Source: Larix kaempferi
Lineage: Eukaryota; Streptophyta; Pinopsida; Pinales; Pinaceae
DNA length: 64,000 nt
Direction of reading: 5' to 3'
Assembly (NCBI GenBank): GCA_027924585.1
Contig: BSBM01000361.1
Location: 66,500,001 to 66,564,000 of the forward strand
The notes beneath the pieces are model-generated. The model did not search any database, was not told the DNA's origin, and worked only from the letters and a program-made list of their open reading frames with translations. This document shows positions 1 through 12,520 of this stretch, piece by piece. Numbering within the stretch: the stretch's first letter is position 1; every line of letters begins with the position of its first letter. The position numbers and the translations under genes were made by a program.

Positions 1-333
1 GAAGGCAGTGTAAAAGCAATTATAAATCTATTATCTCAGATGCCAAAGTGAATGCAACAATACTCCAGTAACTTACTAATTGACCAAGGCCTTATACCAA
101 TAAGTCATGCCATGAGGCCTTAAATTCATTACCTTAAAAACAATAAATTCTAATTAGTTTATTTACCATAGGACTATGCTCTCTTTCCCTCCCAAAATGG
201 ACCTTGAACCTAGTTACTACAAACCCACCATAGGTCTTGATGAAGTCAAGCCAAAATTGACTTACAAGAAGGCAACATAAAAGCAATTATAAATCCATTA
301 TCTCAGATACCCAAATGAATGCAACCATACTCG
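1..333 (+). repeat. Dispersed direct repeat, two copies of about 66 bp
   Basis: Positions 1-67 and 268-333 carry the same sequence (GAAGGCA.. AAAAGCAATTATAAATC.. ATTATCTCAGAT.. GAATGCAAC) with a handful of substitutions. The 200 bp between them is unrelated AT-rich DNA. No coding signal or transposon end was recognised around either copy. Confidence 0.7.
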
Positions 334-1960
334 AAACAATTCTACGGGAAAAGATAAGAGAGCCACAACAATAGAAAAGATCATCACATCAATTAATACC
401 ATCTTTGCAACAAGCTAAGTTATTCAAAATGCTTCTTATTTAGGAAAATAAACTTTATATTTCATTAATACATCAAATTGTGTTTTCAATGGCAACTATA
501 CTAACAATAATGCATATAATATCAATATGTAACATTCTAAGAACATGAAATGTTAAAATTTGGGGGTACTTACTATATGTTCCATCTTGAGCGCGTTGCC
601 AATGTCGAGTGAGCAAAAAATCCCTTTTTGAATGCCACCTACAATTAACTGGACCTTAGTTCATTCACATCAACCATTACACTTGGCAAAAGATTAATAA
701 GCCTAAAAATAGAATATATAATTATATCAAAGAAATTAAAATAACAGCGATTTATTAGGCTTTAAATTCAAAATAAGAAAATTTACTCCACAAAGGTAAC
801 TTAATCTATTGACTTTTTGAGAAGGGAAAATTAACTAGCTTTTATGTTATAAGTTAAAAATGTAAAAAATGATAATGTATCTAAAGAACACCAAACTAAT
901 CTAACGTCACCTAGAGACCAAAGATAAAACCAATACTTTGACCTTAAAGAAATACAAGCATGTAAAGCTTTCAGATTAAATATTAGAGAACTACATCACG
1001 TACATAGAGAGGCAACTGGAGTAGAAATGACTATTCCAAAAGTTTAGTGCCTTGATGGATGAGAGCAAGAAGTTCAGGGTTTTGATCATATGGAGTAGCA
1101 AACTATGAACTTGGTCAAGTAAACAATAGGAAACTTGTTTCTTGAGAATTGGAACCCACTTTGGGAAATCAAAATCATCATGCTTTCAAGCCTTTGGTAT
1201 AAAACAGAATTCATATTATTGAGGGATATGTGGCAATTAACTAAAGAACACAACACTTGGCAAAGGTTTGAGCTATTGCAAAAAGGTGCAACAGTTACAA
1301 GTTTGACATGGATGCTGCAAGGATCATACGGACAAAATGTGAAGGAGATATACGAAACAGGGTTTATTAAATTATTAATAGAGTTCTCTTGAAACATAAA
1401 TCACTAATAGATTGCTCTACAATTTGCCATAGATGCCATCTCTCTGAAATTTGCATCATGCAAACCATCATTTACTCAAGGATAGTGCTCCCTTATAAAA
1501 AAAAATTAAAAAACTATTAATATCTTTCTATTTGTATTAAAATATGCCTCTATTTCCTGTTCTTCCCAATTGCCTTTCTCTCCTCCCTTTTAATCAACCT
1601 AATCCTCTATCAAATTAAAGTCTCCTAAAATCATCCATGAAATATATTCCAAGCTTCGTAAAATTCATTTCTATAATCTACTGATAAACACAAAAATGCA
1701 ACATGTAACTTACGATCTATCATTACCTCCATATATACAACTCTATTATAGATGGGCATGTCACATGGCCATAGTAGCACATAATAGGTCTAGAATTCCC
1801 AAGCTTGTTTATGCATATACCCCCCTCATGATTAGTGTAATGAACCAATCTGGTTCATATAACAAATATCCAATTTAAATGGGATAGTACACAATAATCC
1901 ATATAGGACAGTAAATATAGTTGAAAAATAATGAATAATGAGATATGATTACGAGATACA
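334..1960. other. AT-rich stretch, nothing recognised
   Basis: About 1.6 kb without a supported gene. A short plus-strand open frame at 1135-1392 (85 codons) matches no family I recognise and has no promoter or splice context. Homopolymer A runs occur near 1500. I see no transposon ends here. Confidence 0.5.
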
Positions 1961-1972
1961 ATAAGGGTGCAA

Positions 1973-2144
1973 TATATATATATATATATATGCAACCCTT
2001 TAATTACCAAAGTGGCTTTAGAAAATCTATCTATCTATCTATCTAGATAGATAGATAGATAGATAGATTTTCTAAAGCCACTTTGGTAATATCTAGATAG
2101 ATAGATAGATAGATTTTCTAAAGCCACTTTGGTAATTAAAGGGT

Positions 2145-2199
<55 letters not shown>

Positions 2200-2240
2200 T
2201 AGAATATATATATATATATATAGATTCGCAAAGGATTGCA
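1973..2240. repeat. Microsatellite-cored palindrome, MITE-like
   Basis: A (TA)n run leads into GCAACCCTTTAATTACC at 1992, then CAAAGTGGCTTTAGAAAAT, then a (CTAT)n/(GATA)n core around 2026-2066. The exact reverse complement of the whole flank follows at 2067-2090. The GATA core plus right arm is then repeated at 2091-2147, ending in GGTTGCA and a second (TA)n run to about 2196. A third related end, GCAACCCTTGG, is at 2238. The layout is two inverted arms around a tetranucleotide core with one arm duplicated. It resembles a small foldback element, but no target-site duplication could be defined because of the TA runs. Confidence 0.75.
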
Positions 2241-2250
2241 ACCCTTGGTT

Positions 2251-2312
2251 AATTATTAGTTATTATTATTATTAATTATTATTATTAATTATTATTATTA
2301 ATTATTATTTTT
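2251..2312. repeat. ATT trinucleotide repeat, interrupted
   Basis: Repeated ATTATTATTATTA blocks separated by ATTA interruptions. This is simple sequence with no sign of function. Confidence 0.8.
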
Positions 2313-2879
2313 TATTGTTATTATAATATTTATGTATCTTAGATTGCCTTCCCCTAAAAAATGCTTTGTCCTCAACGCATATATATATATATATATGAAA
2401 AGACCGTATTTATAGTCCTAGTTCAAATTGTCTTCTCAAGATCTTTTGTTCTTGTAGCTATGACAATTGAAGATATGAGACAATACAATCTTCGATTCCC
2501 TAAGTAAAATTGTTGCAACATTTGTGGATTGATCCATCCCAAGTTGACCTTCATTGGAACTTTTTGTTGGTCGATTGTTTTGATGGAACTTCTCAAACTC
2601 TTCTTCCACACAAGTTGGTGATTCCGTGTCCGTTCTTTTTCAAAATTATAGTTCGTTTGTTTCTAAGAAGAATATTGTTTATGTCCCTTTTGACTTCGTT
2701 GGTGACCACAAGGACTATTGTGATTTGGATGATGAAAAGGCATCCTAATCTCTTGTGTATTGTTTTTGGAGCTTCCACCTTTTGATACTTGTAGGGATTT
2801 ATCTGTTTGTGGAGCTTCCATCCTCACTAGCTAAAGCTGACCTACAAAAGAAACAAACAAATAAAATGTATTTTTATTT
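2313..2879. other. Unassigned, probably U3 of the following copia LTR
   Basis: A (TA)10 run lies at about 2377-2396. TGTTATTATAATA at 2317 is a possible LTR start, because the matching LTR ends in TTTAACA at 3272, but no target-site duplication supports it. No gene is seen. Confidence 0.3.
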
Positions 2880-3272
2880 ATAAAAAGACAAGTCGGCCCA
2901 GTTGGCAAAATCACTCAAAAGACATGTATAAATAGAGGGGTCGCCCTCCTCATTTGTCACTCACCTCAAGCAAGTTCGCTAAAGCAAAGGAAGCCCGACT
3001 TTTGGGTTGTAGAAGAGATTTTTGGAGCTATTTCTCTTGGCATCTATTCTTCTTGTGATCTTCATCACTCTTATGTTTATTGTACTTGTATTATGTACTG
3101 AATCTCTGAGTAAGAAAGGTTGGCTGGGTTTTTCCCGAGTTTGGGTTTTCCCAGGATATACTATTGTCTTCCTATTGTTTGTTTCTGTGCATAGTTATTC
3201 TTTCAGTGATCCTATATTGATTTCTAAGTTGAAAGAGATGAAAAATATACTGCTATAATTGAAAATTTAACA
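2880..3272 (+). mobile_element. 3' part of a Ty1/copia 5' LTR
   Basis: A TATA box (TATAAATAG, 2927-2935) is followed by a leader and by the GGGTTTTCCC-type block near 3150. The LTR closes with AACA at 3272, directly before a primer-binding site. These features in this order are those of a copia LTR read on the plus strand. The left border is not fixed. Confidence 0.7.
2927..2935 (+). promoter_or_regulatory. LTR TATA box
   Basis: TATAAATAG inside the copia LTR, about 340 bp upstream of the LTR end, where a copia core promoter would be expected. Confidence 0.6.
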
Positions 3273-3284
3273 TGGTTTCAGAGC
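3273..3284 (+). other. Copia primer-binding site (initiator Met tRNA type)
   Basis: TGGTTTCAGAGC begins immediately after the LTR terminal CA. The canonical plant copia PBS is TGGTATCAGAGC, so there is one mismatch. Confidence 0.8.
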
Positions 3285-3620
3285 AATACTGAAGGAGACT
3301 ATTGCCGGAAACTAGGATTTCTTGTTTTCTCATCTTTCATCCACAGATTAGGCTTGCCCTCAGCATCATTGTGCTCGCCCTAGGAAGGCGCATCTTCCTG
3401 TGGAAGCAGATTTTCATTCTGAGAATTTTCAATTTTGACCTAATTACTGCAGGGGGTCAAGAATTAGGGTTTGCAGTTTTATATTGTTCTAGCCACAGAT
3501 CAGGAAGAAAAGGAAGCTCATTCAACTCGCCTAGGAAGGGCGCATTCATCTGTGGAAGCAGTTTTCCAAGAATCCAAAGTTCATTTTTGACCTAGCTTTT
3601 GCTAGGGTTTCTGATCCAAG

Positions 3621-4592
3621 TTGCAATTCTTTTTCTCAATCAAGATTTCAAGCACTAAGGTTGAAGATAGGCTTGATGGAGCTTCAAACTTTCATTCATG
3701 GAAGTCTAGAGTGCTCATTGCTCTAGAAGAAAATGACCTTCTAAAATTTGTTGTGAAAGGAGTACTAAAACCTGAAGAAGAAGCAGAAAAGGCTCAGTGG
3801 AAGAAGATTGATGCCAAGACAAGATGGATCCTAATAGATTCAGTCAAGAATCATTTGATTCCTCAAATTTCTCAAAAGAAGATAGCTAAGGCAATGTTTG
3901 ATACCTTGAAGAAGAAGTCCTTTGGTAGAAAAGACAAAGGTAGAAGATCAAGTCCAGCCCCATAACAAAGGAAAAAGAAAGATCTTTAACAAATCCAATG
4001 CTTCAATTGCAGAAAGTTTGGCCACTACAAGAATCAATGCAAATCAAAGAAGAGAAAGGAACATGCCTCTACAGTTGATGTTGATGAAGAGACTCTACCA
4101 AAGAAATGAAGGAATGCAAAAGAATTCTTCTTCATCTCAGCCCTCTCAGGTATTGTTCCTACCAGTAATGATACTTGGTTATTAGCAGTGTTCCATGGAG
4201 ACGTGTCCCGCAAGGTCGGGGACGCGTTTCCTGCATTGCCTGTGTCCTGAAGACGTGGGGACTCCTAGCGAAACGTTTCCTCCCTCCATGCCCCTAAGAA
4301 TTTTTTTTATTTTTTTCCATTATTTTCACTTTTTACAATCCCTACTTAGTACTACTTAAAAAATAAATCAATATATTTAGTATTTACATTGAACAATCAT
4401 GAATATACATCAAATGAATTTTTATTTTTGTATTTTATTTTATTTTTATAATTTTAGAGAGTCCCCCCATCCCCCCTCGAATTTCCCTAAAATTTAGGGG
4501 TGGTCTCCACGCGCCCCGAATGTGTGTTTCCCTTCTCCCGCGTCCCTCTATCCCAAAAACTTGGGGGAACATTGGTTATTAGATAGTGGCGT
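3621..4592 (+). pseudogene. Decayed Ty1/copia gag-protease
   Basis: The frame from 3621 carries a copia Gag N-terminus: EDRLDGASNFHSWKSRV at about residues 16-32 and the W-x-x-x-D/AKTRWILIDSV stretch near residues 70-80. The same frame has stops at 3963 and 3987 and then a zinc knuckle at 3999-4040 (C-x2-C-x4-H-x4-C: CFNCRKFGHYKNQC). After another stop it reaches the start of the aspartic protease, DTWLL, at 4170. There the frame is cut by a 389-bp MITE; the D-S-G catalytic triplet resumes at 4583. Twelve bases later a long LTR unit begins and the rest of pol is absent. Spacing between Gag and the knuckle is far shorter than in intact copia, so an internal deletion is likely. It is a relic that makes no functional product. 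Confidence 0.85.
4186..4574. mobile_element. hAT-type MITE, 389 bp, perfect 8-bp TSD
   Basis: Ends are CAGTGTTCC on the left and GGAACATTG on the right, an imperfect hAT-style terminal inverted repeat. Flanking copies of GTTATTAG at 4178-4185 and 4575-4582 are identical 8-bp duplications, the hallmark length of hAT insertion. Removing the element plus one TSD copy rejoins the copia protease codons in frame. The ends are GC-rich and the middle is AT-rich. No transposase is encoded, so it would have moved in trans. Confidence 0.93.
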
Positions 4593-7500
4593 TGTTGTCA
4601 CATCCATAGTAGTCAGGGCTACCATGATTGCAAACCAGTTTTGAGCATATTTCTGAGCCAGTCCTTTATATGTTATGCACGAGATCAACAATTGATGAGC
4701 AGTTTGTTGATGATCACTCTTATATTCAATGGACCCAGAGCATACATATTTTCAGTCTCGTGTCAGGGCTGAGCTTCATGACCTTAGGTCGATGACTGAG
4801 TTAGCCATTCTTTCCATTCAGAGAAGATGTGATGACAGAGCCCATGGTGTGTACAGTTGTAGTGTTCCCTTGCCATTCAGATGTTACAGTTTACAAAGGC
4901 AGGTATATGACCTAGCGGGTATATGGTTTGTGCACTTGGATTATCAGTGTGCTCATTTACTTATCTTGATAGCGTGACTAGGTGTATGGTGGTTATGCAT
5001 TGGCGATATTTTGTGTTGCTCTTATTGTTTGGTTTAGAGTAGAAGTGATTCAATTACTCTAAGTGAGAGATTCTTGTGTATACTCATTGGTCATGCCCTT
5101 ATCATAGTATGGACTTGGTCATTCCCCATATGGTCTTTGCTAGTCATGGCATCATGTTGTCACTTTCCCCATCCATCCGTTATCATCCACTCTCGGCTCT
5201 GGAGTGTGTGATTCATGTCACAGTGATTGTTCTCCTTTAGTCCTCGAAACCAAGTATGCCTAACAAAAGTGTCTTTAGACACTAAAGCATCGAAACATAA
5301 GTGTGTCATATATAAATGGATGCTAAGTCAGCAAAAACAGTGTTGTTAAACACTACTAAATAAAATGTCTACCATAGCTAGTCATTGGCCAAGGGACAAG
5401 CACTCATCCTTTGTATGATGTAAGGTCATTTGCCTCTATAGGGAAACAGGGTGGCCACTCCATCGCACCTATGGACTATGGCGGGCAATGGAGATCATAC
5501 CGAGTCATTATCTGAGGCCCGCAAGGCTATTCAGGTCACCTGCTCTTGGAGGATGAGTAGTGAAAGTTGATTCAAAGTTAAAGTTAATGTTAAATATTAA
5601 AGCGTGCAAAGCCGATTATAAACTAAATGCAATAAAGGTTGCTTGTCTAGAGTCTACTGGAAACACTCTAATCACTCTACCCATTTTTGAGGCACTGCCA
5701 TCCCTAGTGTTTTTCTATCTAGTATATGTATAGGTGGTCTCCCCTTTTCCTTCATCCGAGATGTCACAATGTTGAGATTGTCAAGTCAAACCCATTGGCC
5801 TAGCCTTGTTTCTCCCGCCTTCACCCATTTCTAGCAAAATGGCCAAGTCTGTAAATGAGTATACACTTGAGGTTCTTGTTTAGAGTGACTGGTTACTTTG
5901 ATCTATACTTGTTATTCATGCTTTATATTCATTATTCGCCAGTAAATGCCACTTTATGCTTTAGTCTCGCCTTCAATATAAATAAGGGAGCATATATTAT
6001 AGATTTGTACTTGCAGAATCAGTGATTTTTAGCCTAGGTCATTATCTTGACCATTCTTGACCTAGTCAAACCAATTTGACCAAGTCAATAGTAGGTCAGG
6101 GATGAGTTTAGTCGATGATGTTCGATATTGATTATTTATGGTCCTTTGGTGCCCATTAGATGGTTCCATGCTTCAGACAGTGGTTTCATGTGATGGTTTG
6201 TGGTATTTTTATTATTATCAATAGTTACAAGCCATTATTTTTATTATCCATGCATGGATGAACTTACAGATGATTCTCTTGATGGTCACATGGTGTATCA
6301 GTACTCATTCCTAGTTGATTTGGACATTCTGAGTCCATTGGTACACTCAGTTATCAATTTCGGGCACATACAGTTGATGTTATGGTCAGTTCATCACTTA
6401 GCAGCAAATTGCCATATAATAAAGGCTTGTACAGCACTTGCAAAGATCATTATTTTTCTCCTAGGGCGCTACAGAGGAGATATGGGGTCCAGCCACTTGT
6501 TATTACCATATTTAAATTTCCTCAAACTCATTGGTGCAGTCGGATAGGTACCCAGAGCACTTGGTAGTGAGTTACAGGCATTTTTATCTTTTGTAGTGAT
6601 GTTCTGGTACCAGAATTAATGGAAGAATCGCTAGCAAGGAAATCGTTTTGGCTCGGTGAGGCAAGGAAATGGCATGAGGTTGGTCTGAAATTTGTTGTTG
6701 ATACAACCTACACCCTCTGGCACAGTCTTCATCATCAGTGGGGTCCACACGTCCTCCTAGTCATCACATGGGGGCATCATCTTATGTTATTGGGGCACAC
6801 ATCCTAGTGTCTTTTGACACTTTATGTTATGACTTATGTTTATGGTGTATTGTGGGTTGGCTAGTGAAGATGTTCATACCTCCTAGCCCCCACCATGATG
6901 TTATGTCATGTCCTAGTGTCATGTTGTGACTTACGTCCCCCCTATGGCGTCTTTGAGGGAGTGCATCCCCCCTCTTTAGAGTGATCTCATGTGCCTTGTA
7001 TCTGGCACTTGTTAGTCGTTGATCTTATTCTATCATCTTTTGATCCTAACCCTTGATATTTTTGGGGTTTAGGGTTTTGGATTGTGAGAACCTATTTATA
7101 TGATCTCTCACCATTTGTAAATGGACTTTTGGCTCTGGAATATTGGAATAAAAACACTATTTCTGCAGATCTGTCTCGAATGCTTTGATGAATGTTCTTG
7201 TACATGATTGGAATGCCTCTATTTTGGACATCTTAGTGGATGTAGCATGATTTCATCACTGTTTTAGTGGAGGTCGAATTGATTGTCTGCAGGGGTGCAA
7301 TTTGTTCGGGAATTCGATTGTGAGGGTTTATCCATCTACACGCATGGGAAAATCTCTTCATCTTTCAGGGAGTAACCAATTGTGAATTCTTCCATTGAGT
7401 TATTGTCTTTTAGATGTCTTGCATGGTTTCTTTTCATTTGTAAAACAAATCTAACTTTTGTTGTTTGATTTTGCAGGTAGAGAGGGTGCACTTCCTCCTT

Positions 7501-7999
7501 GGACCCACACGCATTAGCTTGAAATCATTTGGACTCACTCGAAATTGTAACAAACTGTTAGGATCATCAATGTACTTGGCGGCCGCAAGCATTTGAGGTA
7601 AGATCTACAAGGTACGTTGGATTTTCATGCTTCTACTCCAATTGTCATTCAATTTCCTAAAGTTTAAAACCCTAGACTTTAAGATCTGATAGATACGGCC
7701 ATTATTTGGGCTTAATAACTGAAACCCAAGTCTAAACTCATAAAAAGACCCTAGAGATCAAATTTGAGCCAAATCCAACTCCATTAACCCACGGATCTAA
7801 CACTGGTCACTCCTAAGCAATTCGCCCTCCTTGGGTTTTTAGTCATTTTACCAGATCTATCAGTTGGGTGTTGCTTGTTTCACTTCAAATCTCCAGATCT
7901 ATCATCAAGCCACCAACCTAGTGCCATTTTATCTCATTATCATCTCTCTAGATCTACTTGCGTAATCTCATTGTGGTATATTTTCTCCTCGGTTGAGCA
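4593..7999 (+). mobile_element. Long non-coding LTR unit, copy A (3' truncated)
   Basis: Starts TGTTGTCACATCCATAGTAG directly after the copia DSG codons. It matches, in reverse complement, the outer end of copy C at 12520 (TGTTATCACATTCATAGTAG) and follows it collinearly: GAGCCAGTCC at about 4655, CACCCATTTCTAGC near 5830, GACCTAGTCAAACC near 6060, and CTATTTATATG with GGACTTTTGGCTC at 7092-7136. The TATA-like box lies 2.50 kb from the start, the same distance as in the complete copy D. The expected 3' end (..GTGATAACA) is missing; by about 8000 the sequence is gypsy coding relic instead. No protein is encoded. It is probably a truncated solo LTR. Confidence 0.75.
7091..7100 (+). promoter_or_regulatory. 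TATA-like box of copy A
   Basis: CCTATTTATA, followed about 30 bp downstream by the CATTTGTAAATGGACTTTTGGC block. The block is conserved at the same place in copies C and D. Confidence 0.5.
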
Positions 8000-8445
8000 A
8001 TCATTTTTTTCCTAAGCCTCCTCAACCAAGCCCTAACTCACTCAATCGAATGTGGCCTTTGTCTAGCACCTCCTAAATATTCCCCTTAATTTCTTCAATT
8101 TCCAACAAAAATGCTTGATGCAATGCCTCAGTTTCCATAATATCTCCCTATTGCATGTCAATGGAGTTCCCAATTGCCTGATTGAAACAATCAAGTGGAG
8201 TGACATCACACTCCACCATGTCATGAGAGGGTCCGATGGAAAAGGTGATGGAGCACTTCCAAGCTATGAGGGTAGTTTTTCTAGAGTCTCTGACTCATCC
8301 AAGCTAATATAGCTTGGGATGAGGAGCAACTTGCAACTTCACGTTTGCGGCAAGATGTTGGGATACTAGATTATTCTAGCATCCATTGTCCATTATGATG
8401 GAAGTTAATCCATCCTTGATATAGCAATTTGGGTGAACAAAGCCT
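8000..8445 (-). pseudogene. Ty3/gypsy protease-to-RT relic
   Basis: Read on the minus strand from about 8445 downward, one frame runs through a retropepsin-like region: a degenerate active site MDNGC, then NNLVSQHLAANVKLQVAPHPKLY, with the downstream FSIGP..D.VECDVTPLDC motif typical of gypsy proteases. It continues into EEIKGN..EVLDKGHIRLS, which resembles the start of a gypsy reverse transcriptase. At least four in-frame stops and a large gap between protease and RT show it is dead. It occupies the space between the convergent LTR units A and C, so it was probably the target of one or both. Family membership is from motif recognition only. Confidence 0.65.
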
Positions 8446-8469
8446 CTTCATCCTAATTTGTGTAGTCTA

Positions 8470-11400
8470 TGGCCATCACGACTAAAGATGATCCTATACA
8501 AGGACGGTAGAGGAGATACACAACTAAAGAGGTGACCTAAGAGGGCCTCGATCCCCAGATGGATTGGTTGTCACGCCAATCAAGGCACTCTTTGCTTTAT
8601 GCTATCCAATCCCCAGATAGCAAAGGGGCCCCTCGGAGAGATCTAACCAAAAACACCAGATCAAACCAGCAAGCTAGAGTACATAAGGTGTAAGGTATGA
8701 TAAACCCTAGATCTATGGATGAAGTCACAAGGTGAGTTAAGTTTGGATCAAGAGGCTTAAAAGATGTAAATGTTGACCCAATGTGAAAGTACAAGTGACT
8801 TATAAGTATGGAAACTAAATCTAGGATCAAGGCACTAGCAAATGACAAAGATTTATTCTGCCTTGGGAAACATGTCCAAGATAGAAGGGTTAAGATCAAG
8901 ATGAGGCTATCTAGTACCTTTAGATGAGACTTGGTGAAGGATATAGCAGTGTCTTAGCTCACAAATGAAAATCGGCATCAAACAACTCAGAAAAAATGCT
9001 AAGTCAGGGAGTGCACTAAAGTAGTAGAACAATGCCTAGGGGATTGGGCAAGATGGAGTCCACAAAGGGTGATGCCCTTGAGAACCCACTTTGGGCTAGG
9101 CCTAAAGGTAAAAACCCAGAAATCGTTCACCACGATTTGAAGTTGTTTAAGCTAGAGAATTTTTATAAATTTTAGCAGCAGACTAATGAAATAGATAAAT
9201 AACTCAAGAAAAACAATGGTACTTACCTCTTGTGACTTACAAATGCCAAGTGCAATGATGTTTCGACCCCCTCAAAGCAATTCCAAGTTGACTTGACAGT
9301 CTCCAAGATGAAATTGATTTGCCTCTAGCAGCTAATGCGCCCCCTTCCTGCAGATGACAATCTCAATGACAATTGATTTACCGAAAGAGAAAGTAACTGA
9401 TGCAAGAAGAATCAGATAGCATAAACATTAATCAAAGATACAATATAAATTACTCCCTGATTATTTTACTCATCCTTTGAAGAGATCCAGAGAAACCCCA
9501 CGAAATCCTCCAGTGAAATCGCCCTCCTGCAGAGCACACACTAAGCCAAAATGTCTAGCATGGATATCTCATCAAATAACAAGGATGTGACAGCCTATCA
9601 AAGCTACAATCAAGCACTAGAACAATCTATAACAAAGGCACAAGATTTTTCCCAATATAATTATTTATTGCCAAAAATCCGGAGCCAAAAGTCCCTTTAC
9701 AATGAGGGGGGTCTCTCCTTTAAATAGGAGTGAGAGAGACCAAAACCCTAACCACCTTTTGAATGAATGGTTGAGATTAAAAGATACATCAATGATAATC
9801 AACGGCTAAGATGAGCCCAAATACAATATACATGGATCACTTAAAAATAGAGGGGGCGCACTCACTAAGATGCCCTAGGGGGATGCGCCACATGATAAGT
9901 GTCTAAGACACATGACATAAGCACATGGTGGGGCTAGGAGGTGTAACATATCCTTCTCTAGCATGACCCCATGGCACAATAACATATAATAACTCAAGAT
10001 AATATCATAATGTGACCAAATGACCAAATCGTGGCCCCTCAATGACATAATAAAAATGCCCAAAATAATAACTTGGAGTGTATGTGGCCACTGAACGCTG
10101 CAAGTTGTGCCAGAAGGTGTGGGATGTATCACAAAAATCCTCTGAACTTTCTTGTCTCATTTTGCCCAAATCGATTTCCTCAGTGACCATTTCTTCCATT
10201 TTTTATCCCCAAAATATCACCTGTAAAATAATAAAATGTATGTATCTCTCTACCTGGTGCCCCGGGCACTAATCTGACTACACCAAAATGCCTGGAGTAT
10301 GGTAATATGGTAATAACAAGTGGTTGGAACCCATACTCCCTCTGTAGCTCCCTAGGTGAACCAAAATAATCCCAAAAGTACTGAACAGGCCATTTTATAT
10401 GGCAAATATGCAATAAAGTGATAATCTAACCATAATATCATTTGTAAGTTCCTGAAACTGAAAACGGAGTGTCCCAATGACCTCGGAAGGTCCAAATCTA
10501 ATAAGGACGAGTACTCATACAACATGTGACCACCTGGATAATCATCCGTAAGCTCAACCATGCCCGGACAATAAAAATAATGGCCTGTAAATAATAATAA
10601 TAATAAAACTCCATCAAACCATTATATGAAACCTGTGTCTAATGCATGGAACCATCAAATGGGCACCATAGGACCACAAATAATCAATCTCGAACATCAT
10701 CAGTCCAACTCACCTGGATCCTGTGGTTGACCTGGTCAAACTAGGTTGACCAGGTCAAAACTAATCAAAACAATGACCCAGGCTCAAACTGACTGATGCT
10801 GCAAGTACAAATGGATAAGACATGCTCCTCTAATTATTTCAATAGCAAGACTAAAGTATAAAATGGCATTTAATAGCGATTAAGCAAATAAAACATTAAA
10901 TATAAGTCTAGATTAAAGCAATCAATTACTAAGAAAAAGACCCTCAAGTGTATACTCATTTTATGGACGTGATCATTTTGCTAGAAATGGGTGAAGGTGG
11001 AAAAGACAAGGCTAGGACAAGTGGATTACTTTACAACTTCAACACTGTGACACTTTGGATAAAGGGAAAGGGAAAGCCACCTAAGCATATGTTGGACAGA
11101 AAACACACAAGGAATGGCGGTGTCTCACAAATGGAATAAGTTGATTTGAGGAGTGCCTATTCAACTTTAGCAAATGTCTATAGCTCACATCCAAGCTTGA
11201 ATCAAGCTCTGTGAAGATCTTTTCTAGAACCACCGTGACTAGGTGCGCAGTTAACCGTAACTTGAGGTTCTAGGGGACACTATGAATTAGCTGACCCTAA
11301 CTCCATCTCACATCCCAACCCGTAGGCTCCGTGAGGAATTAATCATTACATTCAATCATGGCCAGCAGTCTTTAGATTTAGCATACAATTAACCACTACT

Positions 11401-12056
11401 TTTTAGACCTTATGACCCTTAGGATTTTGCATGTGCTTAGAAGCACAACTAGTTGCATCTTTCATCCAGGGTGCTTTGCATTTCATTTCATAGCCCTCTT
11501 TTATTGTACGTAAAAGCACAGTTTTACTTTATAGCCATGGGCTTGCATAGAAGATATAACAATGAGTCACACATGCATGTAATGATGGTAGTACAATTTG
11601 CTTCAAGTTTAGCTGACACAACTCAGGCAACTAGGGGGATTCCAAACATCGGGGGCAACCGACCAGAGAGGTCAAGGCTTCAAATCCAACTCACCTAAGC
11701 TCAGGAAGCAACACCAGCGGGTTCTCTTAGCCCAGAAGGATCAAGGCTTCGGTAAGTTTTGTTGCACAACTCAGAGCCGAGACACAAAACAACAAGGAGT
11801 CTATCCAACATAGAGGCATAAGTTGGGAATTCCTCCATATCACAGGCTGAAGTGTAAGTGAGGCTATGACCATATACGGAAGAGAATAGATGGATGGGGA
11901 AAGGTGATAGGTGATGCCATAACTAGCAAGCCATAAATGGTGGGAATGACCAAGTCCACACTACTTAGAAGGATAAGACCAACGAGTATACACAAGAAAT
12001 TCTGATTCCAAGTAATTAGACCACTTTAATTCTAAACGATCAACCAATAACCATAG

Positions 12057-12093
<37 letters not shown>

Positions 12094-12520
12094 ATATATA
12101 TATCGTTATCGCCACATCATGACCACTAAATACCTAGTCAAGCTACTAAGATAAGTAAAAGAGCACAATATAGGTAGATAATGCACAACCGTATACCTGT
12201 TGGGTCATATACCTGTATCCATCATCTGAACCATCAACTGTCACTGGAACACTGTTGCTGCATAACTCTGGGCACTATCATATCACTACTCTGGATAGAA
12301 GACAATGGCCACCTAAGTCATCAAATCTGGGGTCATGAGGCTCAATCATGGCATAAGGCTGAAAATATATGTTCTGGGTCTGATGAAAATATGAGTGATC
12401 ACAGAATAGTTGCTCATCAACTATTGATCTCAAGCATCTCATAGTAAAGGACTGGCTCAAAAAAGTACTGGAATCTGGTATGAAGACATGGTAACACCGG
12501 CTACTATGAATGTGATAACA
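8470..12520 (-). mobile_element. Long non-coding LTR unit, copy C (minus strand)
   Basis: The outer end at 12520 reads, on the minus strand, TGTTATCACATTCATAGTAG, matching copies A and D. Collinear similarity to copy D is clear at the inner end: AACTAAAGAGGTGACC at 8522 against 35321, and CAATCAAGGCACTCTT near 8577. In the middle, CATTGTAAAGGGACTTTTGGC and CTATTTAAAGGAG lie around 9690-9730. The inner end is eroded (about 8459-8470) and I could not find matching 5-bp target duplications: GTACC follows 12520, but no GTACC precedes the other end. No coding sequence was found. It is most simply an old solo LTR. Confidence 0.75.
12057..12103. repeat. AT dinucleotide microsatellite
   Basis: About 23 AT units with one interruption (ATTATA) near 12081, inside LTR unit C. 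Confidence 0.9.

Noticed and set aside
2035-2241. Minus-strand open frame of Ile/Tyr repeats
   Set aside because: It is a translation of the TA and GATA microsatellites only.
8470-12520. Attempt to assign a 5-bp target duplication to copy C
   Set aside because: GTACC follows 12520 but GTCTA or CTAAT precede the eroded other end. No match, so no duplication is claimed.
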